DNA of 64,000 nucleotides from Candidatus Phosphoribacter baldrii (GCA_016704565.1 JADIZV010000001.1:1325972-1389971), one strand, 5' to 3'; counted from the stretch's first letter, positions 8,384 through 18,014 are shown. Notes: generated from the sequence alone by a model not told the origin. Numbers and translations are program-made.

Positions 8384-9433
8384 TCAGGGCACCATCCCTT
8401 GGTCGCCAAGCAGGTCGGCGATCTCGGTGATGGCGTCCAGGTCGATGCCGTCGATGAGGAACGGCACGGTCACCAGCGGTTGGCCAAGGTCCTGCAGGAC
8501 CGCGAGCTGCTCGACCTCAAGGTCGACCCGCTCGGCGTGTTCGCGGACCTGGTCGAGCAGGGCGTCGACCGTGGCGTCGGGCAGGTCCAGCCCGACTGAC
8601 GCGAGGTCGGCGGCCAGGTCGGTGGCCAGGTCGACGTCCACATCAACGGCGTCCCCGTCGACGGCGTCCAGCGCCGGGTCGACGTCCTCACGCGCGCGGG
8701 CCTGGTTGATGATGACGGCACCGACCGGCATACCGAGGGCTCGCAACTCGGCGACCGCGTCGACGGTCTCCTGCACGGGCATCTCCTCGAGCAGGGTGAC
8801 GACGTGCACCCGGGTGGCGCCCGAGTGCAGCACCTCGGTGATCGACCCGGCCTGGCTGTGGATAGGCCCCATCCGGGCCAGGTCGGCGACCTCCTCGCCG
8901 ACGGACAGGAACCGCGGGATTCGGCCCGTGGGCGGGGCGTCGAGGACGATCGCGTCGTAGGCGAGCTCTTCGGGCAGGCTGCCACGGTGGTGCTTGGCGT
9001 CCAGACGGCGGCGACTGGCCTCGTAGATGCGCCCGATGAGCAGCAGGTCGCGCACGCCCGGCGCGATCGTCGTCGCGAAGTCGATGGCCCCGAAGCGCTC
9101 CAGCACCCCGCCCGCGCGCCCGAGCTTGTAGAACAGCTGGAGGTATTCCAGCAGTGCGGTCTTGGCATCGACGGCCAGCCCGACCACCTCGCCGCCGTGG
9201 GCGCCGCCGGCCACCCGGGTCTCGGTCGTCGGCAGCGGCGGGACGTCGAACGTCTGGCTGATCCCCTGACGGCCTTCGACCTCGGCGAGCAGGACCCGCT
9301 TGCCGCGGCTCGCGAGCGCGACGGCCAGCGCCGCGGCGACCGTCGTCTTGCCCGTGCCGCCCTTGCCGGTGACCACGTGCAGCCGCACGCCGGGGAAGCC
9401 GTCCGCGCGCACGGGTTCGGGGGCGGACGGCAT
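8384..9433 (-). CDS. ArsA/GET3-like ATPase, first of pair
   Basis: A 349-residue ArsA-like ATPase, equivalent by position to Rv3679. It has a strong deviant Walker A (GKGGTGKTT) near residue 23 and the switch region [17 protein letters not shown]. An Asp-rich stretch near residues 245-270 ([18 protein letters not shown]) is built on short DNA repeats. The start at 9433 lies 6 nt below a TACATT -10 element, so the mRNA is probably leaderless. It forms a two-gene operon with the downstream ATPase. Confidence 0.88.
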   Translation of the reverse strand: MPSAPEPVRADGFPGVRLHVVTGKGGTGKTTVAAALAVALASRGKRVLLAEVEGRQGISQTFDVPPLPTTETRVAGGAHGGEVVGLAVDAKTALLEYLQLFYKLGRAGGVLERFGAIDFATTIAPGVRDLLLIGRIYEASRRRLDAKHHRGSLPEELAYDAIVLDAPPTGRIPRFLSVGEEVADLARMGPIHSQAGSITEVLHSGATRVHVVTLLEEMPVQETVDAVAELRALGMPVGAVIINQARAREDVDPALDAVDGDAVDVDVDLATDLAADLASVGLDLPDATVDALLDQVREHAERVDLEVEQLAVLQDLGQPLVTVPFLIDGIDLDAITEIADLLGDQGMVP

Positions 9434-9439
9434 ACCCCC

Positions 9440-9445
9440 AATGTA
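9440..9445 (-). promoter_or_regulatory. Leaderless promoter -10 of the ArsA pair
   Basis: TACATT on the minus strand lies exactly 6 nt before the ATG at 9433. Its TAC is the end of a CGGCATAC word, and a second copy of the word in the other orientation sits at the start codon. Confidence 0.6.
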
Positions 9446-9540
9446 TGCCGTCGCGCGGCCCCCTTCGCATCGCCGTCGTCGTGCGCGCGGCGTGGCCGTC
9501 CGTCAGCCGCCGACCGGGGGAGGAGTGGGGGTCGCGCCGT

Positions 9541-9546
9541 TAGAGT
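9541..9546 (+). promoter_or_regulatory. Leaderless promoter -10 of the DUF4177 gene
   Basis: TAGAGT followed by 7 nt and the ATG at 9554, with no ribosome site. It has the geometry of an actinobacterial leaderless promoter. Confidence 0.6.
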
Positions 9547-9553
9547 GGCGGGC

Positions 9554-9721
9554 ATGACTTCGTGGGAGTACGCGACGGTGCCGCTCATCGTGCACGCAAC
9601 CAAGGCCATCCTCGACAACTGGGGCCGGGACGGGTGGGAGCTCGTCCAGGTGGTGCCCGGGCCGGATGGCAACGGGCTGGTGGCCTACCTCAAGCGGCCG
9701 GTCCCCGGGACCCAGTCGTGA
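9554..9721 (+). CDS. DUF4177 small protein
   Basis: A 55-residue protein starting MTSWEYATVPL, with the DNWGRDGWELVQVVP signature of DUF4177. The molecular role is unknown. Homologues commonly sit beside RidA in this actinobacterial block. Its stop overlaps the GTG of the RidA gene (GTGA), so it is the first cistron of a translationally coupled series running to 11956. Confidence 0.85.
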   Translation: MTSWEYATVPLIVHATKAILDNWGRDGWELVQVVPGPDGNGLVAYLKRPVPGTQS

Positions 9722-10192
9722 GCGCCGTCGAGGAGCGCCTGGCCGCCCTCGGGCATGCCGTGCCGGAGGTCGTGCCGCCGGTCGCGGCATACGTCCCCGC
9801 GGTCCGGCAGGGCGACTGGGTCTTCGTGTCCGGGGCAGTTGCCGATGCGCGACGGCGCGATGCCCGCCACCGGCAAGGTCGGTGAGGGCCCTGGCTTGGT
9901 GAGTCCCGAGCAGGCCAAACAACTCGCGGCCTTTTGTGCTCTCAACGGCATCGCCGCGGTGAAGTCGGTGATCGGTGACCTCGACAAGGTCGTGCGCGTG
10001 GTCAAGGTCGTGGGCTTCGTGGCCGTCGACCCGTCGTTCTTCGCGGTGCCCGGCGTCGTCAACGGCGCGAGCGAGCTGTTCGGCGCCGCGTTCGGTGATG
10101 CCGGCAAGCACGCCCGGTCGGCGGTGGGTGTGGCGGCGCTGCCGCTGGATGCCCCCGTCGAGGTTGAGCTCATCGTCGCGGTCCGCGACTGA
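9718..10192 (+). CDS. RidA-family protein, frameshifted at a G-run
   Basis: RidA/YjgF proteins hydrolyse reactive enamine/imine intermediates from PLP enzymes, or act as related deaminases. The first frame reads VSAVEERLAALGH up to WVFVSG. After the GGGG run at about 9834-9837 the reading jumps to QLPMRDGAMPATGKVGEG and continues through the complete family C-terminus, GVAALPLDAPVEVELIVAV. One G too many would explain it exactly. Both sides are well conserved, so I regard the gene as intact in life and broken by a sequence error. It starts with GTG, coupled to DUF4177. Confidence 0.85.
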
Positions 10193-10208
10193 CCCCTCGG
10201 AGGGTGGC

Positions 10209-11126
10209 ATGATCCGGGACTTCTCGACGGGAAACACGCCGGCGCTGCGGGCGACGGCGGAGGCCTGGCTCAGAGGCGAGCACGGCGACCCCGCCCCGCT
10301 GCGCCCGGCCGCGACGGTGATGATCGTCCGGGACTCGTCCGCCGCCGGTCCGGCCGGAGGCGACTCTGTCGGGGACGACTCGGTGGGAAACGACTCGGTG
10401 GGCGGCAGCGCGGTCGAGGTCTTCCTGCTGCGTCGGGTCGCGTCGATGGCGTTCGCGCCGAGCACGATCGTGTTCCCGGGAGGCGGAGTCGACTCGCGCG
10501 ACGGGGTCGAGCTGCCGTGGGCCGGTCCGGGAGTCCTGGAGTGGTCGGTGCGGCTGGGTGCCGACGAGGACTCCACGCGGATGCTCGTCGTCGCGGCGGT
10601 GCGCGAGGTCTTCGAGGAGTGCGGGGTGCTGTTCGCCAGCGCCACCGAGGACGGTCCGCTCGTCGACGTCTCCAGCCCCGAATGGCAGCAGGTCCGGGCC
10701 GGGCTGGTGGCCCGGGAGTTGTCGCTGAGCGACGTCCTGCTGCAGCACGGGCTGTGCCTGCGCACCGACCTCTTGCGGGCCCATGCGCATTGGGTGACCC
10801 CAGTCTTCGAGCCGCGACGGTTCGACACCCGGTTCTTCGTCGCGCTCATGCCCGAGGGCCGGGCCATCGACGGCGACACCAGTGAGGCCGATCAGTCGGG
10901 CTGGTTCGACCCGGCTGCCGTCCTCGCGGACTACGCCGACGGGCGCGCGATCGTGCTGCCCCCCACGCTGGTCTGCCTGGAGGACCTGGCGCGGGTCGGG
11001 TCGGCCGCCGAGTTCTTCGCCCAGGAGCCGGTGATCCGCCGGATCATGCCCGAGCTCGTCGTCGACGACTCCGGCAACGCGGTCATGCGGGTCGACTTCG
11101 CCGGCACCAGGGCCCCGCGCGGGTGA
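10209..11126 (+). CDS. NUDIX hydrolase (NUDT7/19-like)
   Basis: A 305-residue NUDIX enzyme. The Nudix box reads through VVAAVREVFEECGVLF (REVFEECG fits REUxEExG), preceded by the FPGGGVD strand. The size and the separated box resemble the acyl-CoA diphosphatase NUDT19 group more than small NUDIX enzymes, but the substrate is inference. An internal 15-bp repeat encodes DSVGD-DSVGN-DSVGG near residues 53-67. The stop overlaps the GTG of the next gene. Confidence 0.85.
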   Translation: MIRDFSTGNTPALRATAEAWLRGEHGDPAPLRPAATVMIVRDSSAAGPAGGDSVGDDSVGNDSVGGSAVEVFLLRRVASMAFAPSTIVFPGGGVDSRDGVELPWAGPGVLEWSVRLGADEDSTRMLVVAAVREVFEECGVLFASATEDGPLVDVSSPEWQQVRAGLVARELSLSDVLLQHGLCLRTDLLRAHAHWVTPVFEPRRFDTRFFVALMPEGRAIDGDTSEADQSGWFDPAAVLADYADGRAIVLPPTLVCLEDLARVGSAAEFFAQEPVIRRIMPELVVDDSGNAVMRVDFAGTRAPRG

Positions 11127-11956
11127 CCCTCACCCTCCCACCGGTGCCGCCCACCTGGGCCTCGGGGCAGGTGACCGAGCGGGCGCACTGTGTCCTCGCG
11201 CCCAATCCCGGCGTGATGACGCTGGACGGCACCAACACGTGGGTGCTGCGCGAGCCAGGCGCCGACGAGTGCATCGTCGTGGACCCCGGGCCACTCGACG
11301 AGGCCCACCTGGCCCGCGTGCTCGAGGTCGTCCGCCGGGACGGCGGTCGGGTCGGGCTCACCCTGCTCACCCACGACCACGCCGACCACGCCGAGGCGGC
11401 GGCCCGGTTCGCGGAGCTGTCCGGGGCGCGGACCCGGGCGATCCGGGCGATCGGCACCGGTCATGACGACCTCGCCGACGGTGACATGGTCTCCGTCGGC
11501 GGCGTGGACCTCGTCGTCGTCACCACTCCCGGGCACACGAGCGACTCGGTGAGCTTCCTCCTCCCCGCCGAATGCGCCCTGCTCACCGGCGACACGATCC
11601 TCGGCCGCGGCACCACGGTGGTGGCCTGGCCGGATGGTGAGCTCGCGGCATACCTGGCCTCGCTGGAGCGGCTGGAAGCCCTCTGCGGGTCGGGCGCGGT
11701 GGCGCGGATCCTGCCCGGGCACGGGCCGCACCTGCCCGATGCGGGCGCGGTCGTGCGCTACTACCTGGAGCACCGGGCCGAGCGGCTCGAGCAGGTGCGG
11801 GCCGCCGTCGCCGCGGGCGCGCGGACGCCGTGGGAGGTCGTCGAGACGGTGTATGCCGATGTGCCGCGGACCGTGTGGGGCGCTGCGGAATGGAGCGTTC
11901 GGGCGCAACTGGCCTATCTCGAGCGCGATTCGATGACGGGGCCCGTCCCGGACTAG
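11123..11956 (+). CDS. Metallo-beta-lactamase-fold hydrolase (LACTB2-like)
   Basis: A 277-residue MBL-fold protein. THDHADH at residues 83-89 gives the zinc ligands, with later ligands in TPGHTSDS, TGDTILG and PGHGP. A C-terminal winged-helix-like region follows (VVETVYADVPRTVWGAAEWSVRAQLAYL), as in LACTB2-type ribonucleases and Rv3677c. It starts with GTG overlapping the NUDIX stop. In relatives the next genes are crp and nth. Here a poly-G tract and an AAA/DUF4143 gene have come between. Confidence 0.88.
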   Translation: MTLTLPPVPPTWASGQVTERAHCVLAPNPGVMTLDGTNTWVLREPGADECIVVDPGPLDEAHLARVLEVVRRDGGRVGLTLLTHDHADHAEAAARFAELSGARTRAIRAIGTGHDDLADGDMVSVGGVDLVVVTTPGHTSDSVSFLLPAECALLTGDTILGRGTTVVAWPDGELAAYLASLERLEALCGSGAVARILPGHGPHLPDAGAVVRYYLEHRAERLEQVRAAVAAGARTPWEVVETVYADVPRTVWGAAEWSVRAQLAYLERDSMTGPVPD

Positions 11957-11981
11957 GCGAAGTTAGTGGCTCATCCCGATC

Positions 11982-12116
<135 letters not shown>

Positions 12117-12170
12117 TTACCGAGCGGGGTCGGCGCCGAGGAGCCCCGGCGGGCTAGCCGGGCAGTCGTC

Positions 12171-12259
12171 CGGGAATCCTCGAGTGTGTCTCCCGAGAAT
12201 CCTCAAGTTTGTTTCCGAGAATCCTCAAGTTTCGGTCCGAGAAGCTCCAGGTTTCTTGG
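12171..12259 (+). repeat. Four tandem 22-23-bp repeats upstream of the DUF4143 ATPase gene
   Basis: Units begin at 12171, 12194, 12216 and 12238. The core of units 2 and 3 is CGAGAATCCTCAAGTTT; units 1 and 4 are diverged. The array ends 23 bp before the GTG start at 12283, which suits an operator array bound by the encoded protein or a partner. Confidence 0.75.
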
Positions 12260-12282
12260 CCGCAGCGTGGCATGATGGGCCT

Positions 12283-13548
12283 GTGAACAGCGATGATGTC
12301 CTTCCGAGGTTCGCGTCAGCGAGCGTCACGGCCGCTCTCCAAGACACCCCGGTCGTCGTCATCCAAGGTGCCCGTCAGGTCGGCAAGAGCACGCTGGCCG
12401 GGCTCCTCGCCGCGACTCGCCCGAGCGTCAGCGTGACCATGGACGATGAGCAGAGTCGCCTTGCCGCCCAACACGATCCGGTGTCGTTCCTCCAACAGGG
12501 CGGCGACCGACTGTTGGTGATCGACGAGGCCCAGCGGGCTCCCGAGTTGATCCTTCCGCTCAAGGCAGCGGTCGACCGTGATCGTCGCCCGGGGAGGTTC
12601 TTGTTGACCGGTTCAGCGGATCTCGTGAGGGTCAGGGGAGTGGGCGACTCGCTGGCGGGCCGCGCTGAATCTGTGGAACTGCTCCCGTTGAGCCAGGGGG
12701 AGATTCGTCGGCGGGACACGCCGGAGGACTTCGTGGCCATGATCCTTGGGGGCAGCTGGCCGGCCGCAGGAGATCCGATCGACCTGGCCGGAGTCGTCCA
12801 GGGTGGCTATCCGGAGGCGATCCGCCGCTCCGAACCACGTGCCGGGCGGTGGTACGACAACTACACCGCCCGACTAGCCGGGCATGATGCCCGAGAGCTT
12901 CACCAGGGCGGGTATGCCGATCAGGTCGGGCATCTGATGTCGTTGCTCGCGGCCGGGGGGATGGCCGAGCTGGTCAAGGCCCGGATGGCGCGCGAGCTTA
13001 CGGTGTCCGAGGCGACCGTCGATGCCTACCTACGGATGATGCGGACCATGCGGTTGACGGTCGAATTGCCCGCGTGGGGAAGATCGGCTCGTAGCCGGGT
13101 CATCCGCCGGTCCAAGGTCGCGCTCACCGACACGGGGCTGAGTGCCCGGCTGGCCGGCTTCTCCGTGGCCAAGATCTCGGCCATGGGGGCACGCGAATAC
13201 GCCGGGTCGCTGGTCGAGCAGTTCGTCGCCCTCGAACTGCTCAAGCAACGTAGCTGGAGCAGGGAGGTGTTCTCGCTTGCCCACTTCCGTGACCACGACG
13301 GCCTCGAAGTGGACGTCATCGTGGAGCTGCGCGACGGGCGGCTCATCGCGATCGAGGTCAAGAGCGGCCAGACGATCACGTCCCGGTCGTGGGCGGGTCT
13401 GGCGCGTTTCCGGGAGCGGTTCCCCGACCGCGAGGTCATCGGGGTGGTGCTCCATGGCGGAAGCCAGGTGTCCCACCTGTTCGGATGGCTGCACCTGCTC
13501 CCGATCACGTCGCTGTGGCAGCAGCCGTTGATCGAGGACTCTGGTTAG
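12283..13548 (+). CDS. AAA ATPase with DUF4143 domain
   Basis: A 421-residue ATPase of the AAA_14/DUF4143 family. Walker A is GARQVGKST near residues 29-37, Walker B LLVIDEAQ near residue 80, sensor LTGSAD, and a C-terminal DUF4143 region ending in a nuclease-like segment, VDVIVELRDGRLIAIEVKSG. These genes are frequent, patchily distributed, and of unknown function. The GTG start is supported by the conserved N-terminus and by the repeat array ending just upstream. It interrupts the otherwise conserved MBL-crp-nth order, so it is probably acquired. Confidence 0.88.
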   Translation: MNSDDVLPRFASASVTAALQDTPVVVIQGARQVGKSTLAGLLAATRPSVSVTMDDEQSRLAAQHDPVSFLQQGGDRLLVIDEAQRAPELILPLKAAVDRDRRPGRFLLTGSADLVRVRGVGDSLAGRAESVELLPLSQGEIRRRDTPEDFVAMILGGSWPAAGDPIDLAGVVQGGYPEAIRRSEPRAGRWYDNYTARLAGHDARELHQGGYADQVGHLMSLLAAGGMAELVKARMARELTVSEATVDAYLRMMRTMRLTVELPAWGRSARSRVIRRSKVALTDTGLSARLAGFSVAKISAMGAREYAGSLVEQFVALELLKQRSWSREVFSLAHFRDHDGLEVDVIVELRDGRLIAIEVKSGQTITSRSWAGLARFRERFPDREVIGVVLHGGSQVSHLFGWLHLLPITSLWQQPLIEDSG

Positions 13549-13563
13549 CCTGCTGAAAGGGTT

Positions 13564-14466
13564 TTAGGGCAGGCCGATCCGCAGGGCGTGACCGTCGACG
13601 AACGACCCCTCGACCGCTGTGATCGACAGTTTCTGGTCGTCGGTGTAGCCCAACGTCTCGCCCGGCATGAGCACCGCGCCCGACTCGACGACATAGCTCG
13701 CGATGTTCGCCAGCAGATCCATGACCTCGCTGGGCTGGGCGCTGGACCCGCGCACCTCGAGCTCCTCATGGCCGAACACCCGCAGCCCTCGGGTCGAGCC
13801 GCACGATGACCCTTCGGTCTCCCAGGCGGCCCAGGTGAACCAGGCGACCTCCCACGGCAGCCCGTTGCCCCCGTCATCGACTGCCTCGGTATAGAACGTC
13901 GGCTCGTAGACGACGCCCTGGTCGCCGAGATAAACCCCTACCGCCGCCTCGTGCGTCAGCAGGGCCGCGACGAGGCGCGCAAACGCGGCATACGTCGGCG
14001 TATGCCGTCCGCCCACCTCGGTGCCCTCCGCAGGCTTCTCGGGGTCCTCACCCTCGCTCCACTGGTCGGAGACGCTGACGATGAGGTGGGCCTGATGGCG
14101 GGCGACGGCTTCGGTCGCACCTGGCCAGAAGGGGTTGTTGGCGGCGGCGGCCTCAGCCTCTCCGTCGGGCACGGCGGTGCCGATCGACAGGACGACACCG
14201 GTGCGACCGGCGATCACCACCTCGACCGGCCCCTCCGTCGCGGGTGCATCGACCGGCCCCGCCTCGACATCAGCCCGGGAGGCAGCCGACCCGGATACGG
14301 CCGAGGCCGACGCACCCGGCACGGCACCAACGAGTGCCACGATCTCATCGACCGTCGCAGGCCGATCCCACAGCACGAAAGCCAGCAACTGGCCGGCCGC
14401 CTCGGGGTGGCGGAAACTGCGGCCAGGAATCGGCAGCGAAGAACGGATCTTGTCGAGCAAGCCCAT
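13564..14466 (-). CDS. DUF4261 domain protein
   Basis: A 300-residue cytosolic protein recognised as DUF4261 by its overall pattern. The N-terminus MGLLDKIRSSLPIPGRSF precedes a segment on avoiding detection-like VVLSIGTAVPDGEAEAAAANNPFWPGA, and the C-terminal part contains LRVFGHEELEVRGS. An Ala/Pro-rich linker lies near residues 50-80. The function of DUF4261 is unknown. It lies 51 bp downstream of crp on the same strand and may be co-transcribed with it. Confidence 0.7.
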   Translation of the reverse strand: MGLLDKIRSSLPIPGRSFRHPEAAGQLLAFVLWDRPATVDEIVALVGAVPGASASAVSGSAASRADVEAGPVDAPATEGPVEVVIAGRTGVVLSIGTAVPDGEAEAAAANNPFWPGATEAVARHQAHLIVSVSDQWSEGEDPEKPAEGTEVGGRHTPTYAAFARLVAALLTHEAAVGVYLGDQGVVYEPTFYTEAVDDGGNGLPWEVAWFTWAAWETEGSSCGSTRGLRVFGHEELEVRGSSAQPSEVMDLLANIASYVVESGAVLMPGETLGYTDDQKLSITAVEGSFVDGHALRIGLP

Positions 14467-14517
14467 GCCAGGCTCCTCCGCGTCCGGTGGCCGGGACTGC
14501 CCGCCCGGCCCGTCGGG

Positions 14518-15195
14518 TCAGCGCGCCCGTCGCTTGAGGCGATCGACGTCCAACAACAGGACTGCACGCGCTTCGAGCTTGAGCCAGCCACGGGTCGCGA
14601 AGTCGGCCAACGCCTTGTTGACCGTCTCGCGGGAGGCGCCGACGAGTTGCGCCAGCTCCTCCTGGGTGAGGTCGTGGGCCACCATGATGCCGTCCTCGAC
14701 GGGCCGCCCGAACCGGTTGGCCAGATCGAGCAACGCCTTAGCCACCCGGCCGGGGACGTCGGTGAAGACGAGGTCGGCCAGGTGCTCGTTGGTCCGCCGC
14801 AGTCGCGCGGCCAGCGCCGCAAGCAGGGCCTTGGCGACCTCGGGCCGACCGGACAGCAACATGGTGAGCGAGTCGTTGCCCAGGCCCATGAGCTGGGTCT
14901 CGGCCACCGCCGTCGCCGTCATCGTGCGTGGCCCCGGGTCGAACAGGGACAACTCGCCGAACATTTCGCCTGGTCCGAGGATGGCGATGAGATTCTCACG
15001 GCCGTCGGCACTGGTGCGTCCGAGCTTGACCTTGCCCTCGCCGATGACGTAGAGCGTGTCGCCCTGGTCACCCTCGCGAAAGAGGATGTCGCCGCGTTCC
15101 AGCCGCGAAGAACTCATCTGCGCGAGCAGCGCCTGCTGGGCCTCGTCATCGAGGGCCGCGAACAACGGGGCTCGGCGCACCACATCGTGATCCAC
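14518..15195 (-). CDS. crp: Crp/Fnr-family regulator (GlxR/Crp type)
   Basis: A 225-residue global-type regulator. The cyclic-nucleotide-binding fold spans about residues 10-125, with [16 protein letters not shown] matching the phosphate-binding cassette. The helix-turn-helix is [24 protein letters not shown] near residue 175. Sequence and position (next to nth, divergent) match M. tuberculosis Crp Rv3676 and corynebacterial GlxR, which bind cAMP and recognise TGTGA-N6-TCACA. A possible site for it lies at 30454-30469, upstream of the acetate symporter genes. Confidence 0.92.
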   Translation of the reverse strand: MDHDVVRRAPLFAALDDEAQQALLAQMSSSRLERGDILFREGDQGDTLYVIGEGKVKLGRTSADGRENLIAILGPGEMFGELSLFDPGPRTMTATAVAETQLMGLGNDSLTMLLSGRPEVAKALLAALAARLRRTNEHLADLVFTDVPGRVAKALLDLANRFGRPVEDGIMVAHDLTQEELAQLVGASRETVNKALADFATRGWLKLEARAVLLLDVDRLKRRAR

Positions 15196-15342
15196 GTCGC
15201 ACAGTGTGTCACGTCCCCTCTCCGACCAGACGGGAGGATGGTCCCGTATGCCGCCCGCCCCCGTCTGCCAAGATCCCCGCCTTTTCGGTCGGTGTGCCGC
15301 TGCGTGGGTGGGCGTTCGTTCGTGGGCGTCGGCGCTGCGGCA

Positions 15343-15348
15343 TACTCT
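15343..15348 (+). promoter_or_regulatory. Leaderless promoter -10 of nth
   Basis: TACTCT followed by 7 nt and the GTG at 15356. The TAC belongs to a GCGGCATAC word. There is no ribosome site, and this decides the nth start. Confidence 0.65.
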
Positions 15349-15355
15349 GGGGGTC

Positions 15356-16084
15356 GTGCCCGCAGTCCGCCCCGCCGCCGCCCCGGAGACCCCTGTGGCG
15401 TTGACCCGTCGGGCGAGGCGGATCTATCGGGCCCTGGCCGAGCGCTACCCCTATGCGCATTGCGAGCTCGACTTCACGACGCCCCTGGAGTTGCTCGTTG
15501 CGACGATCCTGTCGGCGCAGACCACGGACGTGCGGGTCAACCAGGTGACCCCGACGTTGTTCGCGCGCTACCGGACGGCGGCGGACTATGCCGGGGCCGA
15601 GCGCGCCGACCTCGAGGGGATCGTCGGGCCGCTGGGGTTCTTCCGAGCCAAGTCCGACGCCTTGCTCAAACTGGGCGCGGCCCTCGTCGAGCGGTTCGAC
15701 GGGCAGGTCCCCGGGCGGCTGGCCGATCTGGTCACCCTGCCCGGCGTCGGGCGCAAGACCGCCAACGTCGTGCTGGGCAACGCCTTCGACGTCCCCGGGA
15801 TCACCGTCGACACCCACTTTGGGCGGTTGGTGCGCCGATTCGGGTGGACCGAGGAGGAAGACCCGGTCAAGGTCGAACACGCGGTCGGGGCCCTCATCCC
15901 GCGCAAGGACTGGACGATGCTCAGCCATGTGGTGATCTTCCACGGCCGACGCACCTGCCATGCCCGCAAGCCCGCGTGCGGTGCGTGTCCGGTGGCCCGG
16001 TGGTGCCCGGCATACGGGATCGGGGAGACCGACCCCGAGAAGGCGAGCCGACTGCTCACCTACGAGTTGGCGCCGACGACATGA
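15356..16084 (+). CDS. nth: Endonuclease III (DNA glycosylase/AP lyase)
   Basis: A base-excision-repair enzyme for oxidised pyrimidines. From GTG 15356 it has 242 residues. The helix-hairpin-helix [13 protein letters not shown] carries the catalytic Lys, VDTHFGRL the catalytic Asp, and the C-terminal [17 protein letters not shown] the 4Fe-4S ligands with C-x6-C-x2-C-x5-C spacing. An upstream in-frame ATG at 15206 would add 50 poor residues and is rejected in favour of the leaderless GTG. The stop overlaps the next ATG (ATGA), opening a three-gene coupled operon. Confidence 0.93.
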   Translation: MPAVRPAAAPETPVALTRRARRIYRALAERYPYAHCELDFTTPLELLVATILSAQTTDVRVNQVTPTLFARYRTAADYAGAERADLEGIVGPLGFFRAKSDALLKLGAALVERFDGQVPGRLADLVTLPGVGRKTANVVLGNAFDVPGITVDTHFGRLVRRFGWTEEEDPVKVEHAVGALIPRKDWTMLSHVVIFHGRRTCHARKPACGACPVARWCPAYGIGETDPEKASRLLTYELAPTT

Positions 16085-16809
16085 CTGCCCTTCCGCAGCG
16101 GGTCGCTCACGGGACCGCCCTCACGCCGCACCTGCCGCTGCACCTCGCTCCCGGCGCCGGTATGCCGCGGCCCCCCTGGGTTGAGGGGATCATCGAGGGC
16201 GCCGCGGCCTCGCCCGAGTGGTTCACGAGGTTCCTGCCACCGGAGGGCGACCACCGGCAGTCGGCGGTGCTCATCCTCTTCGGGCCCGGGCCAAGCGGCG
16301 AAGACTCGGTGTTGCTCATCGAGCGGGCCCACACGCTGCGCTCGCACGCGGCGCAGATCTCGTTCCCCGGAGGTGGGGTCGACCCGGAGGACGACGGCGT
16401 CGTCGCTGCCGCCTTGCGCGAGTCCCAGGAGGAGGTCGGGCTGGACCCGGGCGGCGTCGACGTGCTCGGCCTGTTGCCCCCGCTCTACCTCCCCGTGTCG
16501 TCCTACACCGTGCACCCGGTGCTGGCCTGGTGGCGCCAACCTGCTCCGGTGCAGGTCGGCCACCCCGACGAGGTGGCACAGGTGTTGAGCGTCCCGGTGA
16601 GCTTCCTCGCCGACCCAGCCCACCGGCATACGGTGACTCACCCGTCGGGCTATCGCGGACCGGCCTGGGACCTCGGTGACGACCTGTTGTTGTGGGGCTT
16701 CACGGGAGGCATCATCGACAAGGTGCTCGAGTTGGGTGGGTTCGCTCAGGAGTGGGACCGCGAGCGGGTCGTCCCCTTGCCGGAGCGGTTCGTGCGGAGG
16801 CGGTCATGA
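16081..16809 (+). CDS. NUDIX hydrolase, CoA pyrophosphatase type
   Basis: A 242-residue NUDIX protein with [15 protein letters not shown], the signature of CoA pyrophosphatases, and the box [11 protein letters not shown]. It corresponds by position to Rv3672c, between nth and marP. It likely hydrolyses CoA or derivatives to phosphopantetheine and ADP; the substrate is inferred from the family. It is coupled to both neighbours by 4-bp overlaps (ATGA at 16081 and 16806). Confidence 0.88.
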   Translation: MTALPQRVAHGTALTPHLPLHLAPGAGMPRPPWVEGIIEGAAASPEWFTRFLPPEGDHRQSAVLILFGPGPSGEDSVLLIERAHTLRSHAAQISFPGGGVDPEDDGVVAAALRESQEEVGLDPGGVDVLGLLPPLYLPVSSYTVHPVLAWWRQPAPVQVGHPDEVAQVLSVPVSFLADPAHRHTVTHPSGYRGPAWDLGDDLLLWGFTGGIIDKVLELGGFAQEWDRERVVPLPERFVRRRS

Positions 16810-18014
16810 CCGGTGGGTGGGTCCTGGACATCCTGCTGGTCGCCTTGCTGAGCTCGTATGCCGTCTCCGGTTTCCGTCAGGGGCTGGTCGTCTCGGGGCT
16901 GTCGCTGCTGGGGTTCCTCAGCGGGGGCGCGATCGGGATGGCCGTGCTTCCGGGCTGGTTCGCAGGGTGGACGTGGGCGACCGAGAACGCGTTGGGGTCC
17001 AGGGCGCTGCTCATCGGCGGGGTGTTCTCCCTGGCTGCCCTCGGGCAAGCTCTGGCGGTCCACGTCGCTCGACGGATGCGGCGGCGGATGCACGCCCGGC
17101 CCGCGGTGACCACCGACGCGGTGCTCGGAGGAGTCGCCAGCGTGCTCGCGGTGGGGGTGCTCGTCTGGTTTGTCGCCGGGGGTCTGCGGGGCAGTTCGAC
17201 GACGGTCGTCGGACGAGCCATCGGTGAGTCACGGGTGCTCGCGGTGGTCGACGCCGTCGTGCCGCCGCAGACCGGGGCCCTGTTCGCCGGTTTCCGCCAG
17301 GTCTTGGACCGCGGTGGCTTCCCTCGCGTCTTCGAGGGGCTGGCGACCGAGCCGATCCTTGCCGTCGACCCCCCGACGGCGGGGGTGCTGGCCGGCTCGG
17401 CGGTGACTGCTGCCACCGAGTCGTTGGTCAAGATCACCGGGGTGGCCACCGAGTGCCGGCGCGGCCAAGAGGGCAGCGGCTGGGTTGTTGCCAAGGGCCG
17501 GGTGGTCACCAACGCGCACGTCGTCGCGGGCGTCGACGACGTGGTCGTGCGGGTCAAGGGGACGGGTCCGTCGTTGCACGGCACCGTGGTCGTCTTTGAC
17601 CCGGAGCGGGACCTTGCCGTCATCGCGGTCCCCGACCTGCAGGCTGCCCCCCTCACGTTGGGCGCGCCGCTCGGGCGAGGGGCTGATGCCGTGGTGGCTG
17701 GGTTCCCCCTCGATGGGCCGTTGCGACTGGACGCGGCCCGGGTCCGCCAGACGCTGACCGCCACCGGCCAGGACATCTATGGGAAGCCCGGGGCTACTCG
17801 GGAGATCTACTCGCTGTTCGCCCGCGTCGAGCCGGGCAACAGTGGCGGACCGCTGCTGTCTGCGGCGGGCCAGGTGGTGGGCGTGGTGTTCGCCAAGTCG
17901 CTTGACGACGAACAGACGGGATATGCGCTGACCCTCGCTGAAGCCGCTCCCGTCCTCACTGCCGCATCGACCGCTCGGGGTCGCGTCGACACCGGCGCCT
18001 GCTCCCTCGGGTAG
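16806..18014 (+). CDS. marP: MarP-type membrane serine protease
   Basis: A 402-residue protein with about four N-terminal membrane helices of CvpA type (residues 1-150) and a periplasmic-side trypsin-like domain. The triad is seen as VTNAHVV (His), DPERDLAVI (Asp) and GNSGGPLL (Ser). In M. tuberculosis MarP (Rv3671c) is needed for acid resistance through cleavage of a peptidoglycan hydrolase. The linker carries two Cys (TECRRG and the end TGACSLG), in line with the disulfide known in MarP. It is the last gene of the nth operon. Confidence 0.92.
   Translation: MTGGWVLDILLVALLSSYAVSGFRQGLVVSGLSLLGFLSGGAIGMAVLPGWFAGWTWATENALGSRALLIGGVFSLAALGQALAVHVARRMRRRMHARPAVTTDAVLGGVASVLAVGVLVWFVAGGLRGSSTTVVGRAIGESRVLAVVDAVVPPQTGALFAGFRQVLDRGGFPRVFEGLATEPILAVDPPTAGVLAGSAVTAATESLVKITGVATECRRGQEGSGWVVAKGRVVTNAHVVAGVDDVVVRVKGTGPSLHGTVVVFDPERDLAVIAVPDLQAAPLTLGAPLGRGADAVVAGFPLDGPLRLDAARVRQTLTATGQDIYGKPGATREIYSLFARVEPGNSGGPLLSAAGQVVGVVFAKSLDDEQTGYALTLAEAAPVLTAASTARGRVDTGACSLG

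Noticed and set aside
7231..9433. ArsA-like pair as part of the arsenic system at 48499-49853
   Set aside because: They lie 40 kb away beside whiB, ponA and RidA, as in mycobacteria, with no arsenite pump, so the general ArsA/GET3-family assignment is safer.
13951..16809. 952-residue plus-strand open frame ending in the NUDIX gene
   Set aside because: Only the last 242 residues are the real NUDIX protein. The rest is antisense to DUF4261 and crp and out of frame with nth.
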